A DNA stretch of 64,000 nt from Salinicola aestuarinus (GCF_003206645.1 NZ_PZJP01000008.1:433999-497998), one strand, 5' to 3'; counted from the stretch's first letter, positions 1-10,553 are shown. Notes: generated by a model not told the origin, from the sequence alone. A program made the numbers and translations.

Positions 1-49
1 CATCCCGGGCATCGTCGTTTGGTGGCGGCATCGTTTCAGCGCGTCGAGG

Positions 50-2197
50 CTAGGAGGCCTCATTCATCGCGACGCCGTCGATCTCCCGGCGAAATGGCGG
101 CAGAGCGTCAAGCAGTGCCTGACCATAGCGGCGCGTCAGCACGCGACGATCGAGCAGTGAAATCCGCCCACTGTCCTCTTCCTTGCGGATCAGTCGGCCG
201 CAGGCCTGGACGAGCTTGATCGAGGCGTCGGGCACCGAGATACGCATGAAAGGATTGCCGCCCTGGCTCTCGATCCACTCCGCCAGCGTTGCCCCCACCG
301 GGTCGTCCGGCACCGAAAACGGTAGCCGCGTGATCACCACGTGGGTGAGATACTGCCCCGGCAGATCGATTCCCTCGGCGAAGCTCGCCAGGCCGAAGAT
401 CACGCTCCCCTTGCCCTCATCCACCGCCTTGCGGTGCCGCTCGAGCAGCTCACGCTTGGGCAACCGGTCCTGCGCCAGCAGACGCGATGCCCAGGGTTCA
501 GGCAGCGCCTCGGCCACGCTCTTGAGCTGGCGACGCGACGAGAAGAGCACCAGCACGGCCTCATCGTCGCCGAGCGCCTCGATGAAGGAGACGATGGCCC
601 GCTCATGAGCCGCGCCGTCACCGGGATCGACCGCTTCCCGCGGCACGCTCAGCGTCGCGCGCGAGTAATCGAAGGGGCTGGGCAGGCGCTGATAGCGGTA
701 GCGGTTGGCAAGCCCCGCTCGCTCCTGCAGCCGCTCGAAGCGATTGAGTGCCGTCAGTGTCGCGGAGGTAACGATCGCGCCATGACAGGTGCCCCAGAGA
801 TGGCGTGCCAGCGTTTCCGCCGCTGACACCGGGCTCGCCGAGAAGGTCAGCTCCGGTTCGCTGCCGAACGTCTGAAACGTCAGCCAGCGTGCCTGCGGCT
901 TCTGATCCGCCGGGTCCTGGGTGCTCATCGCCTGCCATAGCGCATGCGCCTCCAGCGCTCTGCCGTGCAGCAGGGCCGCCAGCGGTAGCCAGGGCTCGGC
1001 CTGCTCACGCGCAAGCCCCGTCGACTTCTCGGGGTCGAGACTCTCGCGCAGAATACCGGTCATCGTCTCGAGATCGCGGGAGAGCTCGGCGAAGGGAATG
1101 ACCAATTGCCCGGCAAGCTCGACCAGCGGCTCCGGCGCGCGACCGTTGGGAAAACGGAAGTGCTGCGTCTCGCCTCCCGCTCCCTGCGACAACCCGGCAA
1201 TTTGGTGGCCCATCGAGTAGGCGTCGCCAAGGCGCGGCTCGAGCGCGGCGATACGCTCCGGAAACGCCGCCAGCATGCGATTGAGCGCCGGCTGCGTCCC
1301 CAGGGCAGTGGTCAGCTCCGGCAACGACTTCTTCAGCGTGCGCAGCCAGCGCAGCGTGGCGTTGACCCCGAAACGGTGATGGAAATGATCCAACGCCTTG
1401 TCGGGGAGGTGGTGGCCCTCGTCGAAGACGTAGATACAGTCCTTCGGCGGCGGCAAGACCATCCCGCCGCCGAGCGCGAGGTCCGCCAACACCAGATCGT
1501 GGTTGGCGACGATGATATCCGCCTGCTCGAGATGCCGACGCGAGCGAAAGTAGGCGCAAGCGCCGAAATGACCGCACCGCCGATTGGTGCACTGGCGATG
1601 GTCCACCGTCAGGCGCCGCCAGTCCCGGTCATCGATCGCCACCGGCCAACTGTCACGGTCGCCCTCCCAGCTACCGGACGAATAGCTGTCTGCCATCTCC
1701 TGAATCAACTGCGGAAAATCGCCACCGGCGTCCGTCGCGATCGTCTGCTCGAACAGTGACAGTGTCGGGTTGGGTTCGGCGCCTTCCAGCGCCTGATCCA
1801 GCTTGGCGACACAGAGATAGCGGCCGCGCCCCTTGGCAAGCGCGTAGCCGAAGTCGAGGCCACTGTGCTTCTGCAGCATCGGCAGATCCTGATTGAGCAC
1901 CTGCTCCTGCAGCGCCACGGTAGCGGTCGCGATGACCAGACGCTTGCCCCTCGCCTTGGCGATGGGAAGCGCCGCCAGCAGATACGCCAGCGTCTTGCCG
2001 GTGCCGGTCCCCGCCTCCAGCACGCAAACGTGCTCGTTGGAGGTGCGCCGCCCCTGATCGTCGGACTCGATGGCCCCCAGGGTGCGAGCGATTTCGGCAA
2101 TCATCAGGCGCTGACCGTAACGCGGCGTGAGTTCGAGCCCCTCGAGCACGCGCCGATAGGCGTCCTGAATCTCCTGCTTGAGGGTCTCGTCGAGCAT
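50..2197 (-). CDS. dinG: ATP-dependent DNA helicase DinG (XPD-like, Fe-S)
   Basis: Superfamily 2 5'-3' DNA helicase of the DinG/XPD family, which unwinds D-loops, R-loops and forked DNA during repair. At 715 residues it matches the length of E. coli DinG. Visible motifs: Walker A EAGTGTGKT at residues 61-69, the DEGH box at 249-252, and four cysteines (C119, C193, C198, C204) placed as the ligands of the 4Fe-4S cluster that separates DinG from other SF2 helicases. The C-terminal half carries the helicase 2 motifs, including an SATLT stretch and an ACGRLIR arginine-finger segment. The ATG start opens directly on the family N-terminus. It lies downstream of the RhlB-like gene on the same strand, but a terminator separates them, so it is probably transcribed separately. 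Confidence 0.93.
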   Translation of the reverse strand: MLDETLKQEIQDAYRRVLEGLELTPRYGQRLMIAEIARTLGAIESDDQGRRTSNEHVCVLEAGTGTGKTLAYLLAALPIAKARGKRLVIATATVALQEQVLNQDLPMLQKHSGLDFGYALAKGRGRYLCVAKLDQALEGAEPNPTLSLFEQTIATDAGGDFPQLIQEMADSYSSGSWEGDRDSWPVAIDDRDWRRLTVDHRQCTNRRCGHFGACAYFRSRRHLEQADIIVANHDLVLADLALGGGMVLPPPKDCIYVFDEGHHLPDKALDHFHHRFGVNATLRWLRTLKKSLPELTTALGTQPALNRMLAAFPERIAALEPRLGDAYSMGHQIAGLSQGAGGETQHFRFPNGRAPEPLVELAGQLVIPFAELSRDLETMTGILRESLDPEKSTGLAREQAEPWLPLAALLHGRALEAHALWQAMSTQDPADQKPQARWLTFQTFGSEPELTFSASPVSAAETLARHLWGTCHGAIVTSATLTALNRFERLQERAGLANRYRYQRLPSPFDYSRATLSVPREAVDPGDGAAHERAIVSFIEALGDDEAVLVLFSSRRQLKSVAEALPEPWASRLLAQDRLPKRELLERHRKAVDEGKGSVIFGLASFAEGIDLPGQYLTHVVITRLPFSVPDDPVGATLAEWIESQGGNPFMRISVPDASIKLVQACGRLIRKEEDSGRISLLDRRVLTRRYGQALLDALPPFRREIDGVAMNEAS

Positions 2198-2227
2198 GCC
2201 GGTTCCATCGAAAGGAGAAGCGCAGGG

Positions 2228-2256
2228 AAAACGACCGCTCGCGGAGGGAGCGGTCG
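2228..2256 (-). terminator. Rho-independent terminator of the RhlB-like gene
   Basis: A 9-bp perfect stem (2232-2240 with 2248-2256) with a 7-nt loop is followed on the minus strand by four T residues (2231-2228). It starts 14 nt after the stop codon of the DEAD-box helicase gene and ends before dinG. Confidence 0.65.
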
Positions 2257-2269
2257 GAAAGCGAGGGCG

Positions 2270-3571
2270 TTAGTCGATCAGCCCTTCCGGCGGATGCTCA
2301 CAGGGGAGCTTGCCGTTGATGTAGGTCTCGATCTCCGGCAGGGAGAAAGCATCCTCCTCGCCCACGAAGCTGATCGACACGCCTTTGGCACCGGCACGAC
2401 CGGTACGCCCGATACGGTGGACGTAGTCTTCCGGATCTTCCGGCAGCGTGAAGTTGACCACATGGCTGACGTCTTCGATGTGGATGCCGCGACCGGCGAC
2501 GTCGGTCGCTACCAGCACCTGAATCTCGCCGTCACGGAACTTCTCGAGCGTGCTGATGCGTTGATTCTGCGGCACGTCACCCGAAAGCATGGCCACGCTG
2601 ATGCCAGCCTCGCGCAGCAGCTGATCGAGTTCGCGCACCAGATCGCGACGGTTGCCGAAAACGATCACCCGCTCCATCGACTCCTGCTTGAGCAGATTGA
2701 CCAGAAGCTTGCGCTTCTCGGCGTCACTCACCAGGTAGACACGCTGGTCGATATTGGCAGCATTCTCGTGGGTCACCTCGATCTCGACGTGGCTCGGGTT
2801 CTGCGTCCACTGCTCGGAAAGACTGAGAATGTCCGGCGTAAACGTCGCCGAGAACAGGAACGTCTGACGCTCTTCACGCTTCGGCGTGTATCGGATGATC
2901 CGCTTGACGTCCGGAATGAAGCCCATCGAGAGCATGCGGTCCGCTTCGTCGAGCACCAGCACTTCGACCTGGGAGAGATCGATATCACGCTTCTGCTGGA
3001 AGTCCAGCAGGCGTCCCGGCGTGGCCACGAGAATATCGAGGGTCTTGCCGAGCGCCGTGCGCTGCGTCTGGTAGTCCATGCCGCCGACCACGCTCGCCAC
3101 GTTGAGCGAGGTAAACCGCGCCAGCGACTTGGCATCTTTTTCGATCTGCAGCGCCAGCTCGCGGGTCGGCGCGATGATCAGCGACCGCGGCGCGCCCGGC
3201 TTCTGGCCGTCCGGCGCCTCCTCTTCGAGGAAATAGGCCAACAGCGAAATGAGAAACGCCGCCGTCTTGCCCGTCCCCGTCTGCGCCTTGCCGACCACGT
3301 CACCACCGAGCAGCGTCTGCATCAGCGCCTGCGCCTGAATCGGGGTGCAGTATTCGAAGCCTTCCGCTTGGATGGCGCGCATTAGCGACAGCGGCAGATC
3401 GAAGTCATGGAAACGCCAGCGACCGGCAACGGGCTCGACCTTGAACTGTTTCAGCGACCACTGGGAAGCACCGCCCGACTGCGTTTTGCGAGGCTTGCGT
3501 CGACGCCGCTTGGGTCTGCGGTTCTGTGCCGGGGCCGTGGCCTGGGCCTGGGTGTTGTCCGACTCACTCAT
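2270..3571 (-). CDS. rhlB: DEAD-box ATP-dependent RNA helicase, RhlB type
   Basis: DEAD-box RNA helicase; RhlB-type members unwind structured RNA for the RNase E degradosome. Residues 16-30 form a very basic tail ([12 protein letters not shown]) ahead of the core, as in Pseudomonas-type RhlB. Core motifs: Q-motif region around 54-79, Walker A AQTGTGKT 96-103, PTRELA 135-140, DEAD 208-211, SAT 241-243, and HRIGRTGR 385-392. The 433-residue length and the short tail after the second RecA domain fit RhlB better than the long-tailed RhlE or DeaD groups. A partner, RNase E, is encoded at 33-37 kb. The ATG start has no clear Shine-Dalgarno sequence. The exact subfamily call is inference. Confidence 0.85.
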   Translation of the reverse strand: MSESDNTQAQATAPAQNRRPKRRRRKPRKTQSGGASQWSLKQFKVEPVAGRWRFHDFDLPLSLMRAIQAEGFEYCTPIQAQALMQTLLGGDVVGKAQTGTGKTAAFLISLLAYFLEEEAPDGQKPGAPRSLIIAPTRELALQIEKDAKSLARFTSLNVASVVGGMDYQTQRTALGKTLDILVATPGRLLDFQQKRDIDLSQVEVLVLDEADRMLSMGFIPDVKRIIRYTPKREERQTFLFSATFTPDILSLSEQWTQNPSHVEIEVTHENAANIDQRVYLVSDAEKRKLLVNLLKQESMERVIVFGNRRDLVRELDQLLREAGISVAMLSGDVPQNQRISTLEKFRDGEIQVLVATDVAGRGIHIEDVSHVVNFTLPEDPEDYVHRIGRTGRAGAKGVSISFVGEEDAFSLPEIETYINGKLPCEHPPEGLID

Positions 3572-3872
3572 AGTAATGACGAATGTCCGAATTCGATTGA
3601 CGATGACGTATGCGATCCCGAGATCGGTCGCATCACCGAAGATGCCACCGCTGGTTCCCGGCTTATCGTTTTTCGGGCTGGCCGGGCCACTCGATCAGAA
3701 TCGCAAGCAAGCGCCCATTGTATCAGTCCCACCCCGCAACGTCGCGAGCCCAGTCGAACACGTCGCTTGCCTGGCGCTGTCAGCCGCCGACGCGGCTGTT
3801 AGAATGGCATACCGACATTTTTCCCCGAGCGGCGCCGCGTCGCCGTTCGCGCTTACGCCATAGGTCACGCGC
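3572..3872. other. Divergent intergenic region, nothing clear
   Basis: About 300 nt between the divergently read RhlB-like gene and the small basic protein gene. It must hold both promoters, but I find no convincing -35/-10 pair, operator, RNA gene or credible protein-coding frame. Confidence 0.5.
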
Positions 3873-4109
3873 ATGACACGTAGAAAAAAGACTCGCTCTC
3901 TGGCCGACAAGGTGACGATCCGCACCGGCAAACGAAAGGACTACCGGCGCTGGCGCCACGACAACCCCGACGAGGTCTCGACCACCGCGCGACGCTACGT
4001 CAGCAAGAAGACCGAGCAACGCAAGGCGCAGGCCGAACGCAAGCGGCAGCGTCAGAGCGCCCCGCCGCTGCCGCTTCACAAGGGCGACGAGCCCGAGGGT
4101 TCCCGCTGA
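3873..4109 (+). CDS. Small basic protein of unknown function, coupled to xthA
   Basis: I do not recognise this 78-residue protein. It is strongly basic and hydrophilic, rich in Arg and Lys at both ends, with no signal peptide or membrane segment, which would suit a nucleic-acid-binding or ribosome-associated protein. Its TGA stop overlaps the ATG of the exonuclease III gene by one base (TGATG), so the two are probably translationally coupled. The central part (around residues 20-45, with Trp, Asp and Tyr residues) looks folded, while the last 30 residues look disordered. Its reality rests on the coupling and codon pattern; function is unassigned. Confidence 0.65.
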   Translation: MTRRKKTRSLADKVTIRTGKRKDYRRWRHDNPDEVSTTARRYVSKKTEQRKAQAERKRQRQSAPPLPLHKGDEPEGSR

Positions 4110-4924
4110 TGCGCCTGGTCTCGTTCAATATCAACGGCATCCGCGCCCGGCTGCACCAGCTTCAGGCGTTGATCGACAGCCACGCGCCGGACGTCATCGG
4201 GCTGCAGGAGACCAAGGTTCAGGACAGCGAGTTCCCGCTCGATGCGGTCGAAGCGATGGGATACCACGTCCATTTCCACGGCCAGAAAGGTCATTACGGC
4301 GTGGCGATCATGACGCGCCTCGCACCCAGTGCGGTGTACCTGGGCCTGCCCCATGACGATGACGATGCCCAGCGCCGCCTGATCGGCGTGACACTCGAGC
4401 TTCCGGACGGCGGACCGCTGACGATCTACAACGGCTACTTTCCGCAGGGTGAAAACGTCGAGCACCCGACCAAGTTTCCCAACAAGCGCGCTTTTTACGC
4501 CGATCTGAACGCGATGCTCGAGGCGCGGCACCGCCCTGACGAGCGCCTGGCGATCATGGGAGATTTCAATATCTCGCCGGAAGATCGCGACATCGGCATC
4601 GGCGAAGCCAGCCGTAAGCGCTGGCTGCGGGAAGGCAAGACGAGCTTTCAACCGGAAGAGCGCGAATGGCTCTCGACGCTGAAGGCGTGGGGTCTTTCGG
4701 ATAGCTACCGTCGCTGTTACCCGGAGCGCGACGACACGTTCAGCTGGTTCGACTACCGCTCGAAAGGCTTTGACCGGGAGCCCAAGCGAGGCCTGCGGAT
4801 CGACTACCTGCTGGCGACGGAGTCGCTCGCCGAGCTGACCCGCGACGCGGGTATCGACTACGCTCTGCGTGGAATGGAGAAACCCTCCGACCATGCGCCG
4901 GTCTGGACCGAATTCGCGCTCTGA
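4109..4924 (+). CDS. xthA: Exodeoxyribonuclease III (AP endonuclease)
   Basis: Class II AP endonuclease and 3'-5' exonuclease of base-excision repair. All catalytic positions of the XthA fold are visible: Asn7 and Glu34 (in LQETK) for metal binding, Tyr110, GDFN at 151-154 giving Asp152 and Asn154, Asp232, and the C-terminal SDHAPV at 260-265 with the Asp-His pair. The 271-residue length matches E. coli XthA (268). The ATG overlaps the stop of the preceding small gene, and a strong terminator follows within 60 nt, so the two genes form a short unit. Confidence 0.95.
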   Translation: MRLVSFNINGIRARLHQLQALIDSHAPDVIGLQETKVQDSEFPLDAVEAMGYHVHFHGQKGHYGVAIMTRLAPSAVYLGLPHDDDDAQRRLIGVTLELPDGGPLTIYNGYFPQGENVEHPTKFPNKRAFYADLNAMLEARHRPDERLAIMGDFNISPEDRDIGIGEASRKRWLREGKTSFQPEEREWLSTLKAWGLSDSYRRCYPERDDTFSWFDYRSKGFDREPKRGLRIDYLLATESLAELTRDAGIDYALRGMEKPSDHAPVWTEFAL

Positions 4925-4979
4925 GGCCGATCGACCGGAACCGACTTCGTGTCTGCCCGATCCTGGCAGACCAAGATCG

Positions 4980-5014
4980 CGGGCGGCGCCCATAGCGGGC
5001 GCCGCCCGTTTTTT
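4980..5014 (+). terminator. Strong Rho-independent terminator after xthA
   Basis: An 11-bp GC-only stem (4980-4990 with 4998-5008), a 7-nt loop and a run of six T residues (5009-5014) follow the xthA stop by 55 nt. Confidence 0.9.
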
Positions 5015-5078
5015 CGCCGGCTCTCAGCGGCGGATACCATCGTGATCACGGGCTTGCCAGCCGGCGGCCTGTCGAACG

Positions 5079-6319
5079 CTAGGCCGACCCGAGCGAGTCC
5101 AGCCACTGCTGTGCCTGCTCGACACCGATGGCCTGGGCCTGACGAAACGCGTCCCGGGCATCGTCCGTTCGCTCCAGCTGAGCCGCGGCGATGCCGTAGA
5201 GCAGCCAGTCGCGGTCGGCGAAATCGCCGCCAGCGTCTCGCATCGCGTTCAACGCCTCCAGCGTCGTCTGCCACTCCCCCCAGCCATAGGCAATATCCGC
5301 CAGCTGATGCCAATCGTCGGGCGCTTGAGTTCGCTGGGCGAGCTGACGCCAGGCCGCGAGCGCCCTGTCGCGCTCACGCGCCGCCGTCCACGCCTGCGCC
5401 AGCAGACGCCGATGCCCCACGCTATCGTCGAGCTGCCCATTCTCCAGCCAGTCGCTCAGATGCTCGCCGGCCCGAGCCGGGGTGCCCCCCGCGAGGTGCA
5501 GCTTGGCGAGCTGCTCGAGATCCTCGGGCGCGGTCAAGGCGCCACGCCGCCAGCCGCTCTCCCAAATCGCGGCAGCGCGGCCCACGTCTCCGGCGCGCTG
5601 CGCCATTCCCGCCATCCGCCGCCAGAGATCGCCGCGCCCGGCATCACGCTCAGTATCGGTGTCGATCAGTGACAAGGCCTGGCCGAACTGACCGGCCTGC
5701 TGGTAAACGGCCTCTGCGAGCTGACGCTGCGCCGATGTCCATGAATCGGTATCCCCGGACTCACGAATACGCGCCAGCGAATTGGCGGCTGCCGACCAAT
5801 CACCGAGTGACGCACGGGCCTGAATCAGCAGCCATCGGGAGGCGTCATCGCCCCCGCTTCGCTCGACCCAGCGGGTCAGCAGATCGGCACCGGCCTTGGT
5901 CTGCCCGGCCCGAAGCCGGAGCTTCGCTTCTTGCTCGAGCCAGGCGAGTCGACGTGACGCGGGCACCTGATCGATGGAGCGCGCCGTCGCCAATAGATCG
6001 GCTGCCGAGCCGGGCGCTTGTTGTCGCGCTTCGGCCGTGGCCGCAAGCTGCAGGAACAGCGCCCGCGCCCAGCGGTCGGCGGCGTTGCCGCCGGCGAGGC
6101 GCTCGGCTGACGCTTTGGCACGGGTCGTGACACGCTCAAGGTCACTGTCCTGCAGCGCTTGCTGCATTGACTCAAGCGAAGCGATCATATCGGCGCGCAG
6201 CGCAGGACCTTCGGCATTCGCCAGTGGCGACAGGCCGAGCCCCACGACCAGAGCCAGCGCAGCCCATCGCCCAGCGCGATGAGGCGAGCGGCGCGCCTCT
6301 CGTCGGTTGGCGACTGCGA

Positions 6320-6323
<4 letters not shown>
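5079..6323 (-). CDS. TPR-like periplasmic protein of the TonB2-type operon
   Basis: A 414-residue exported protein: basic N-terminus, hydrophobic segment near residues 20-35 and an Ala-x-Ala type cleavage site (NAEG), followed by Ala/Leu/Trp-rich helical repeats with the periodicity of tetratricopeptide repeats. Its ATG overlaps the tonB stop as ATGA, so it is the last gene of the six-gene operon. In Vibrio and Shewanella TonB2 loci a TPR protein occupies the same position; its role in energy transduction is not settled. No enzyme motif is visible. The operon assignment is firm, while the function is inferred from context. Confidence 0.8.
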
Positions 6324-7092
<769 letters not shown>

Positions 7093-7093
<1 letters not shown>

Positions 7094-7500
7094 CAGCTAT
7101 CGCTCCGGTTCGCCGCCACGGCGACATTCTCGACGCCGGCGTCGCGAATGCGATCCATCACCTCGATCAGCGTGCCGGTGGTCGAGCGACGGTCCGCCTG
7201 GACCACGACGCTACCGCTCCCGGAAACCAGCTCCGCGACCCGGGCGCCGACGCGATGGGCATCCACCGCCTCGCCATCGACCCAGACTGCTCCCTGATCG
7301 GTAATCGCCACCAGCACTTGCGTGTCCGGCCGGGCAGTGGCCGCACTGGACTCCGGCCGCTCGATCTCCACGCCGCTCTCCTTGATGAAGCTCGTGGTGA
7401 CGATGAAAAAGATCAGCATGATGAACACGACGTCGAGCATCGGCGTCAGATCGACCCCGGTGCTCTCGTCGCTGGCTTCTCGTAAGCGGCGCCTACGCAT
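7093..7500 (-). CDS. exbD: ExbD-family biopolymer transport protein
   Basis: Small inner-membrane protein of the ExbB-ExbD proton-driven motor. A single membrane segment (about 20-40) starts with the family motif LTPMLDVVFIMLIFF, where Asp23 is the proton-carrying residue equivalent to Asp25 of E. coli ExbD; the rest is a periplasmic domain. At 135 residues it is typical. The ATG lies inside the end of exbB (8-nt overlap) and the stop overlaps tonB, so expression of the three is coupled. Confidence 0.93.
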
Positions 7501-8044
7501 GAGATTCCTCCACGGCGCGCGCCATGCGATCGTGCAATCGCTGATCCTCGCGCCGAATAATCTGTTCTAGCCGGCTGACGAACAGCAGCCCGACCACGGC
7601 CACCGCCATGCCGACCAGCGTCGGGAGCGTCGCGCGAGCCACGCCGTCGGCCATCGCTCGCGCCTGCCCGCTCTGGGTCAATGCCAGGCTGTCGAAGACC
7701 TGGATCATCCCGGTCACCGTTCCCAGCAACCCCAGCAGCGGACAGATCGCCACCAGCAATTTGAGCCACGGCAGCGGCATGCGAAGCCGGGCGATGAGTT
7801 CGCGGGTCCAAACTTCGCGCAGCGTCAGCGCGCTCCAGGTCGCGTGGTCACGACGCTGAATCCACGCATCGATCAGCGCCCGACGGGCGCGACGGTGGGT
7901 AAAACGCCAGTAGAAGAGCCGTTCCAGCGCCAGTGCGAACAGCACCATGGCCACCAGCATGATCATCACCAGCACCTCGCCGCCGGCATTGATCAGCCAG
8001 CGGATCGGGTCAAGGACGGTCATCAGCTCAGACATGAGCGCCAT
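7493..8044 (-). CDS. exbB: ExbB/TolQ-family motor protein
   Basis: Multi-spanning ExbB-like subunit that surrounds ExbD. About 183 residues with an N-terminal membrane helix (around 18-40) and the paired C-terminal helices of the MotA/TolQ/ExbB domain, including ICPLLGLLGTVTGMI and a TLVGMAVAVVGL segment. The longest open frame starts further upstream, but the ATG at 8044 (MALMSEL) has an AGGAG 7 nt before it, so I use that; the ATG at 8035 is the alternative. The gene overlaps the end of the TtpC-like gene. It is the second ExbB-type gene of the operon, as in Vibrio TonB2 systems. Confidence 0.9.
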   Translation of the reverse strand: MALMSELMTVLDPIRWLINAGGEVLVMIMLVAMVLFALALERLFYWRFTHRRARRALIDAWIQRRDHATWSALTLREVWTRELIARLRMPLPWLKLLVAICPLLGLLGTVTGMIQVFDSLALTQSGQARAMADGVARATLPTLVGMAVAVVGLLFVSRLEQIIRREDQRLHDRMARAVEESHA

Positions 8045-9452
8045 GCGGCCGCTCCTGCGCGTCGGCAATACGGGGCCCGGCCTCGAGGTGCTCGGCGAGC
8101 ACGGCACTCGCCCGGCCCTCGAGCTGACCCAGTAGACGCCGACTGCGACTGCTGAGCGCGGTGTTGGCGAATAGCAGCGGCACGGCCGTGATCAGACCCA
8201 GCACCGTGGTCACCAGTGCCTGACTGATCCCCCCCGCCATCAGCTGCGGATCGCCAGTCCCGAAGACGGTGATCGACTGAAAGGTAATGATCATGCCGGT
8301 CACCGTACCCAGGAGCCCGAGCAGCGGCGCCACCGCGGCGATGAGCTTGACCACCGGTTGGCCGCGCTCCAGCCGCGGCTGTTCGGCCAGCAGCGCCTCG
8401 TCAAGTCGCGCTTCCAGCGCTTCCGGGGCGTGATGATGACCGAGCGCGGCGAAGCGGCCGAGCACCCGGCCGAGAGGGTTGTCCTCGCTGAGCGACTCGG
8501 GGTGCTTCATCTGGCGATACGTCCGCCGACTCACCCCCAGCAGGTAGAGATATTGCGCCAGCGCCACGAGAAGGCCGACGACACCCAGCGCGATGATCAC
8601 GTAGCCCACGTAGCCGCCCTGATTGAAGCGCTCCCACAGCGTTGGCTGCTGGGCAAAGGCGTCGAGCACGTCGCCGTCAGTGGGATCGACGACGACGGTA
8701 TCGTGATCTCCCCGCTGAAAGTCCTGCAGCACGTCCTGGACGCTACCGGGCGTTCGCGGATAGGCAGTGAGCCGCCCTTCGTCCCCGGTGCGCTCGAGCA
8801 GCGCGCCGTCGCTGAACGCCAGCGTATCGCCCAGACGGATCACCTCACGTTGCGTGACATCGCCGTCGGTGCCTGCAACGGGTGCGGTGAAGCGCACGCC
8901 GCGGCCGCTCTCGGCAATCAGCCCGGCGAGATCACGACGCAGCCGATCAAGCGTATCGATGTCGATGAGCCCGCGATCGTCGAGGCGCGGAGGCAGCTCG
9001 GCATCGCCCCCCACGGTGACCCACGCATTGCCCAGGGCGTCACGAATCTCGCCGGCCTGGCGCTTGACGATGCCCGAGACCTGCTCGATATCGCCAGCGT
9101 CGTCACCGCGGGACTGCTGAAGTTCAGCGAGGCGAGACTGCTGCGCCTGCTGGCGCGCCTCGAGCTCGTCGCGCCGCGCCTGGGCATCCTGCAGCCGCGA
9201 CTGCGCGTCGGCGACGGCCTTGTCGAGAGCGTCGCTGTCATCGAGTAGCGCCTGCAGGCGCTCGGCATCGCGCGCTTCGGCAGCCTGGCTCTCCTGCTGG
9301 AACCGGGCAACCACCGACTGCAGCGACGTCGCCTCACCGCTGTCGGCATTGGCGGACTGGCCGTCCGGCGACTGCGCCAGGGCGGTGTGCGCCAGGAGCG
9401 AGAGTGGCAGCGTCAGTGACAGCGCCAGCATGACCGATGAACGGCGCTTCAT
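8028..9452 (-). CDS. TtpC-like ExbB-family protein with periplasmic coiled-coil extension
   Basis: A 474-residue protein with a signal peptide (about 1-26), a long periplasmic region rich in Ala, Gln, Glu and Arg that reads as coiled coil (about 40-120), a folded middle, a membrane helix near 284-306, and a C-terminal MotA/TolQ/ExbB domain (APLLGLLGTVTGMI followed by a second hydrophobic pair). This architecture matches TtpC, the extra ExbB-like protein that Vibrio TonB2 complexes need in addition to ExbB2. It overlaps the DUF3450 gene by ATGA. Calling it TtpC-like rests on architecture and operon order, not on an alignment. Confidence 0.85.
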   Translation of the reverse strand: MKRRSSVMLALSLTLPLSLLAHTALAQSPDGQSANADSGEATSLQSVVARFQQESQAAEARDAERLQALLDDSDALDKAVADAQSRLQDAQARRDELEARQQAQQSRLAELQQSRGDDAGDIEQVSGIVKRQAGEIRDALGNAWVTVGGDAELPPRLDDRGLIDIDTLDRLRRDLAGLIAESGRGVRFTAPVAGTDGDVTQREVIRLGDTLAFSDGALLERTGDEGRLTAYPRTPGSVQDVLQDFQRGDHDTVVVDPTDGDVLDAFAQQPTLWERFNQGGYVGYVIIALGVVGLLVALAQYLYLLGVSRRTYRQMKHPESLSEDNPLGRVLGRFAALGHHHAPEALEARLDEALLAEQPRLERGQPVVKLIAAVAPLLGLLGTVTGMIITFQSITVFGTGDPQLMAGGISQALVTTVLGLITAVPLLFANTALSSRSRRLLGQLEGRASAVLAEHLEAGPRIADAQERPHGAHV

Positions 9453-10303
9453 GACTCACCTCCCGCGTCGCGACCGGACTCGACCGCTACCGAGGCCGGC
9501 AGCTCGAGCAGCTCGGGCGCGCTCTGATCGTCACTGATACGAATACCGCGGCGGACGGCGTCGATCTGCTCTCGCGTCAACGCCTGCCACTCGCCCTCGG
9601 CGACCCGCCACACCCCGCCGGCGTGATCATCCGGCGTCACGTAGTACCAGCCGGTGCGGCCGACTCGCAGATAATCGACCTCACGAGCGAACTGACTCTG
9701 CGCCTGCGCGCTATCGGACTGCGCGCCGTTAAGCGGACCGCGCCAGTGGTCCATCTCCCGACCGTAGTCGAGCTCGGTGCGCCAGGCGGAGAAAATGCGT
9801 TCGAGCTTGTCGGCGGACGAGGCTTCGTCGTTGGCGAGCAGCGACGCCAGATCGTCGACTCGGGCCAGGCGCTCGCGCTTCAGAAACGGCATATCGGCCT
9901 CGATCAGCGTGCGAAGCTGGGCGACCATGTCGCGCATCTCGCCGGGCAGCGCTTCGCGGGTCGTCGAGATCTGGGAGAGCGCCTGCGCCTGACGCGCGAT
10001 GCGCTCGGACTGACTCTCGACGACCGGTTCGAGCTCGGCGTTATAGCGTTCCAGGCGATCGGCCTGCTGGCGGGTCTGCCGCAGTCTGGCCAGCGCTTCG
10101 CGGGTCGCATCGTCGGCGCTGTCGATTTTCGACTGCAGTTCGGCCTGCGCCTGCTGTGCGGCGATACTCGCCTGACCGAGACTGGCCTGAGAGGAGGCGT
10201 CCTGAGCGACGGCAGGACTGGCGAACGACGCCAGGCCAAGGGCAGCGAAGCCGAACGCCAGCGCGTGACGTCGACGACCTCGCAACCGCGGAAAGTGATA
10301 CAC
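9449..10303 (-). CDS. DUF3450 periplasmic coiled-coil protein
   Basis: First gene of the TonB2-type operon. The product has a signal peptide ending in SPAVAQ, then about 170 residues of heptad-rich coiled coil and a C-terminal folded part containing RTGWYYVTPDD. DUF3450 proteins regularly precede ttpC-like genes. I place the start at GTG 10303: AAGGAG (10317-10312) lies 8 nt upstream, and the signal peptide then begins with a short basic stretch. GTG 10306 is equally possible, and the upstream ATG at 10366 would add an odd 21-residue extension. Its role is unknown; the coiled coil could reach from inner membrane to peptidoglycan. Confidence 0.82.
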   Translation of the reverse strand: MYHFPRLRGRRRHALAFGFAALGLASFASPAVAQDASSQASLGQASIAAQQAQAELQSKIDSADDATREALARLRQTRQQADRLERYNAELEPVVESQSERIARQAQALSQISTTREALPGEMRDMVAQLRTLIEADMPFLKRERLARVDDLASLLANDEASSADKLERIFSAWRTELDYGREMDHWRGPLNGAQSDSAQAQSQFAREVDYLRVGRTGWYYVTPDDHAGGVWRVAEGEWQALTREQIDAVRRGIRISDDQSAPELLELPASVAVESGRDAGGES

Positions 10304-10398
10304 CACGCCATCTCCTTGCGAATGGGGCGAAAGAGCCGGGGAAAACACCGCTCGAGGCGGTGACATGCGGCTAAAGCGAGCGTCAAGCTAATACAAAC

Positions 10399-10417
10399 AA
10401 GAACAATTATCAATACG
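10399..10417 (-). promoter_or_regulatory. Probable Fur box of the TonB2-type operon
   Basis: The minus-strand 19-mer CGTATTGATAATTGTTCTT matches the Fur consensus GATAATGATAATCATTATC at about 12 of 19 positions, including the central TGATAAT. It lies in an AT-rich island about 100 nt upstream of the DUF3450 start. No clean -35/-10 pair is visible, though TTGATA within the box could serve as -35. Iron control of TonB2 operons is well known, so the context agrees. Confidence 0.55.
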
Positions 10418-10459
10418 ATACAGCGCCCGCCCGATCACGCTCATGCAACGCCAGAACAC

Positions 10460-10488
10460 AAAAAAGCCGATACCCGGGGGTATCGGCT
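10460..10488 (-). terminator. Rho-independent terminator of etfBA
   Basis: A 9-bp stem (10465-10473 with 10480-10488), which can extend into the C/G loop, is followed on the minus strand by six T residues (10465-10460). It lies about 65 nt after the etfA stop and before the TonB2 operon promoter. Confidence 0.85.
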
Positions 10489-10553
10489 CATGAAGGCTCG
10501 GTGCCGCTCCAATGCGATCGACTGGAGCTGCGATCGACGCGAAGGTCTATCGA

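Noticed and set aside
1865..3385. Plus-strand open frame (506 codons) spanning dinG and the RhlB-like gene
   Set aside because: It runs antisense across two well-supported genes and their terminator, with no family resemblance.
4076..4993. Minus-strand open frame (305 codons) opposite xthA
   Set aside because: Antisense shadow of a firmly identified gene.
4949..6130. Plus-strand open frame (393 codons) opposite the TPR gene
   Set aside because: Arg/Pro/Ala-rich translation typical of an out-of-frame antisense read; it also begins before the xthA terminator.
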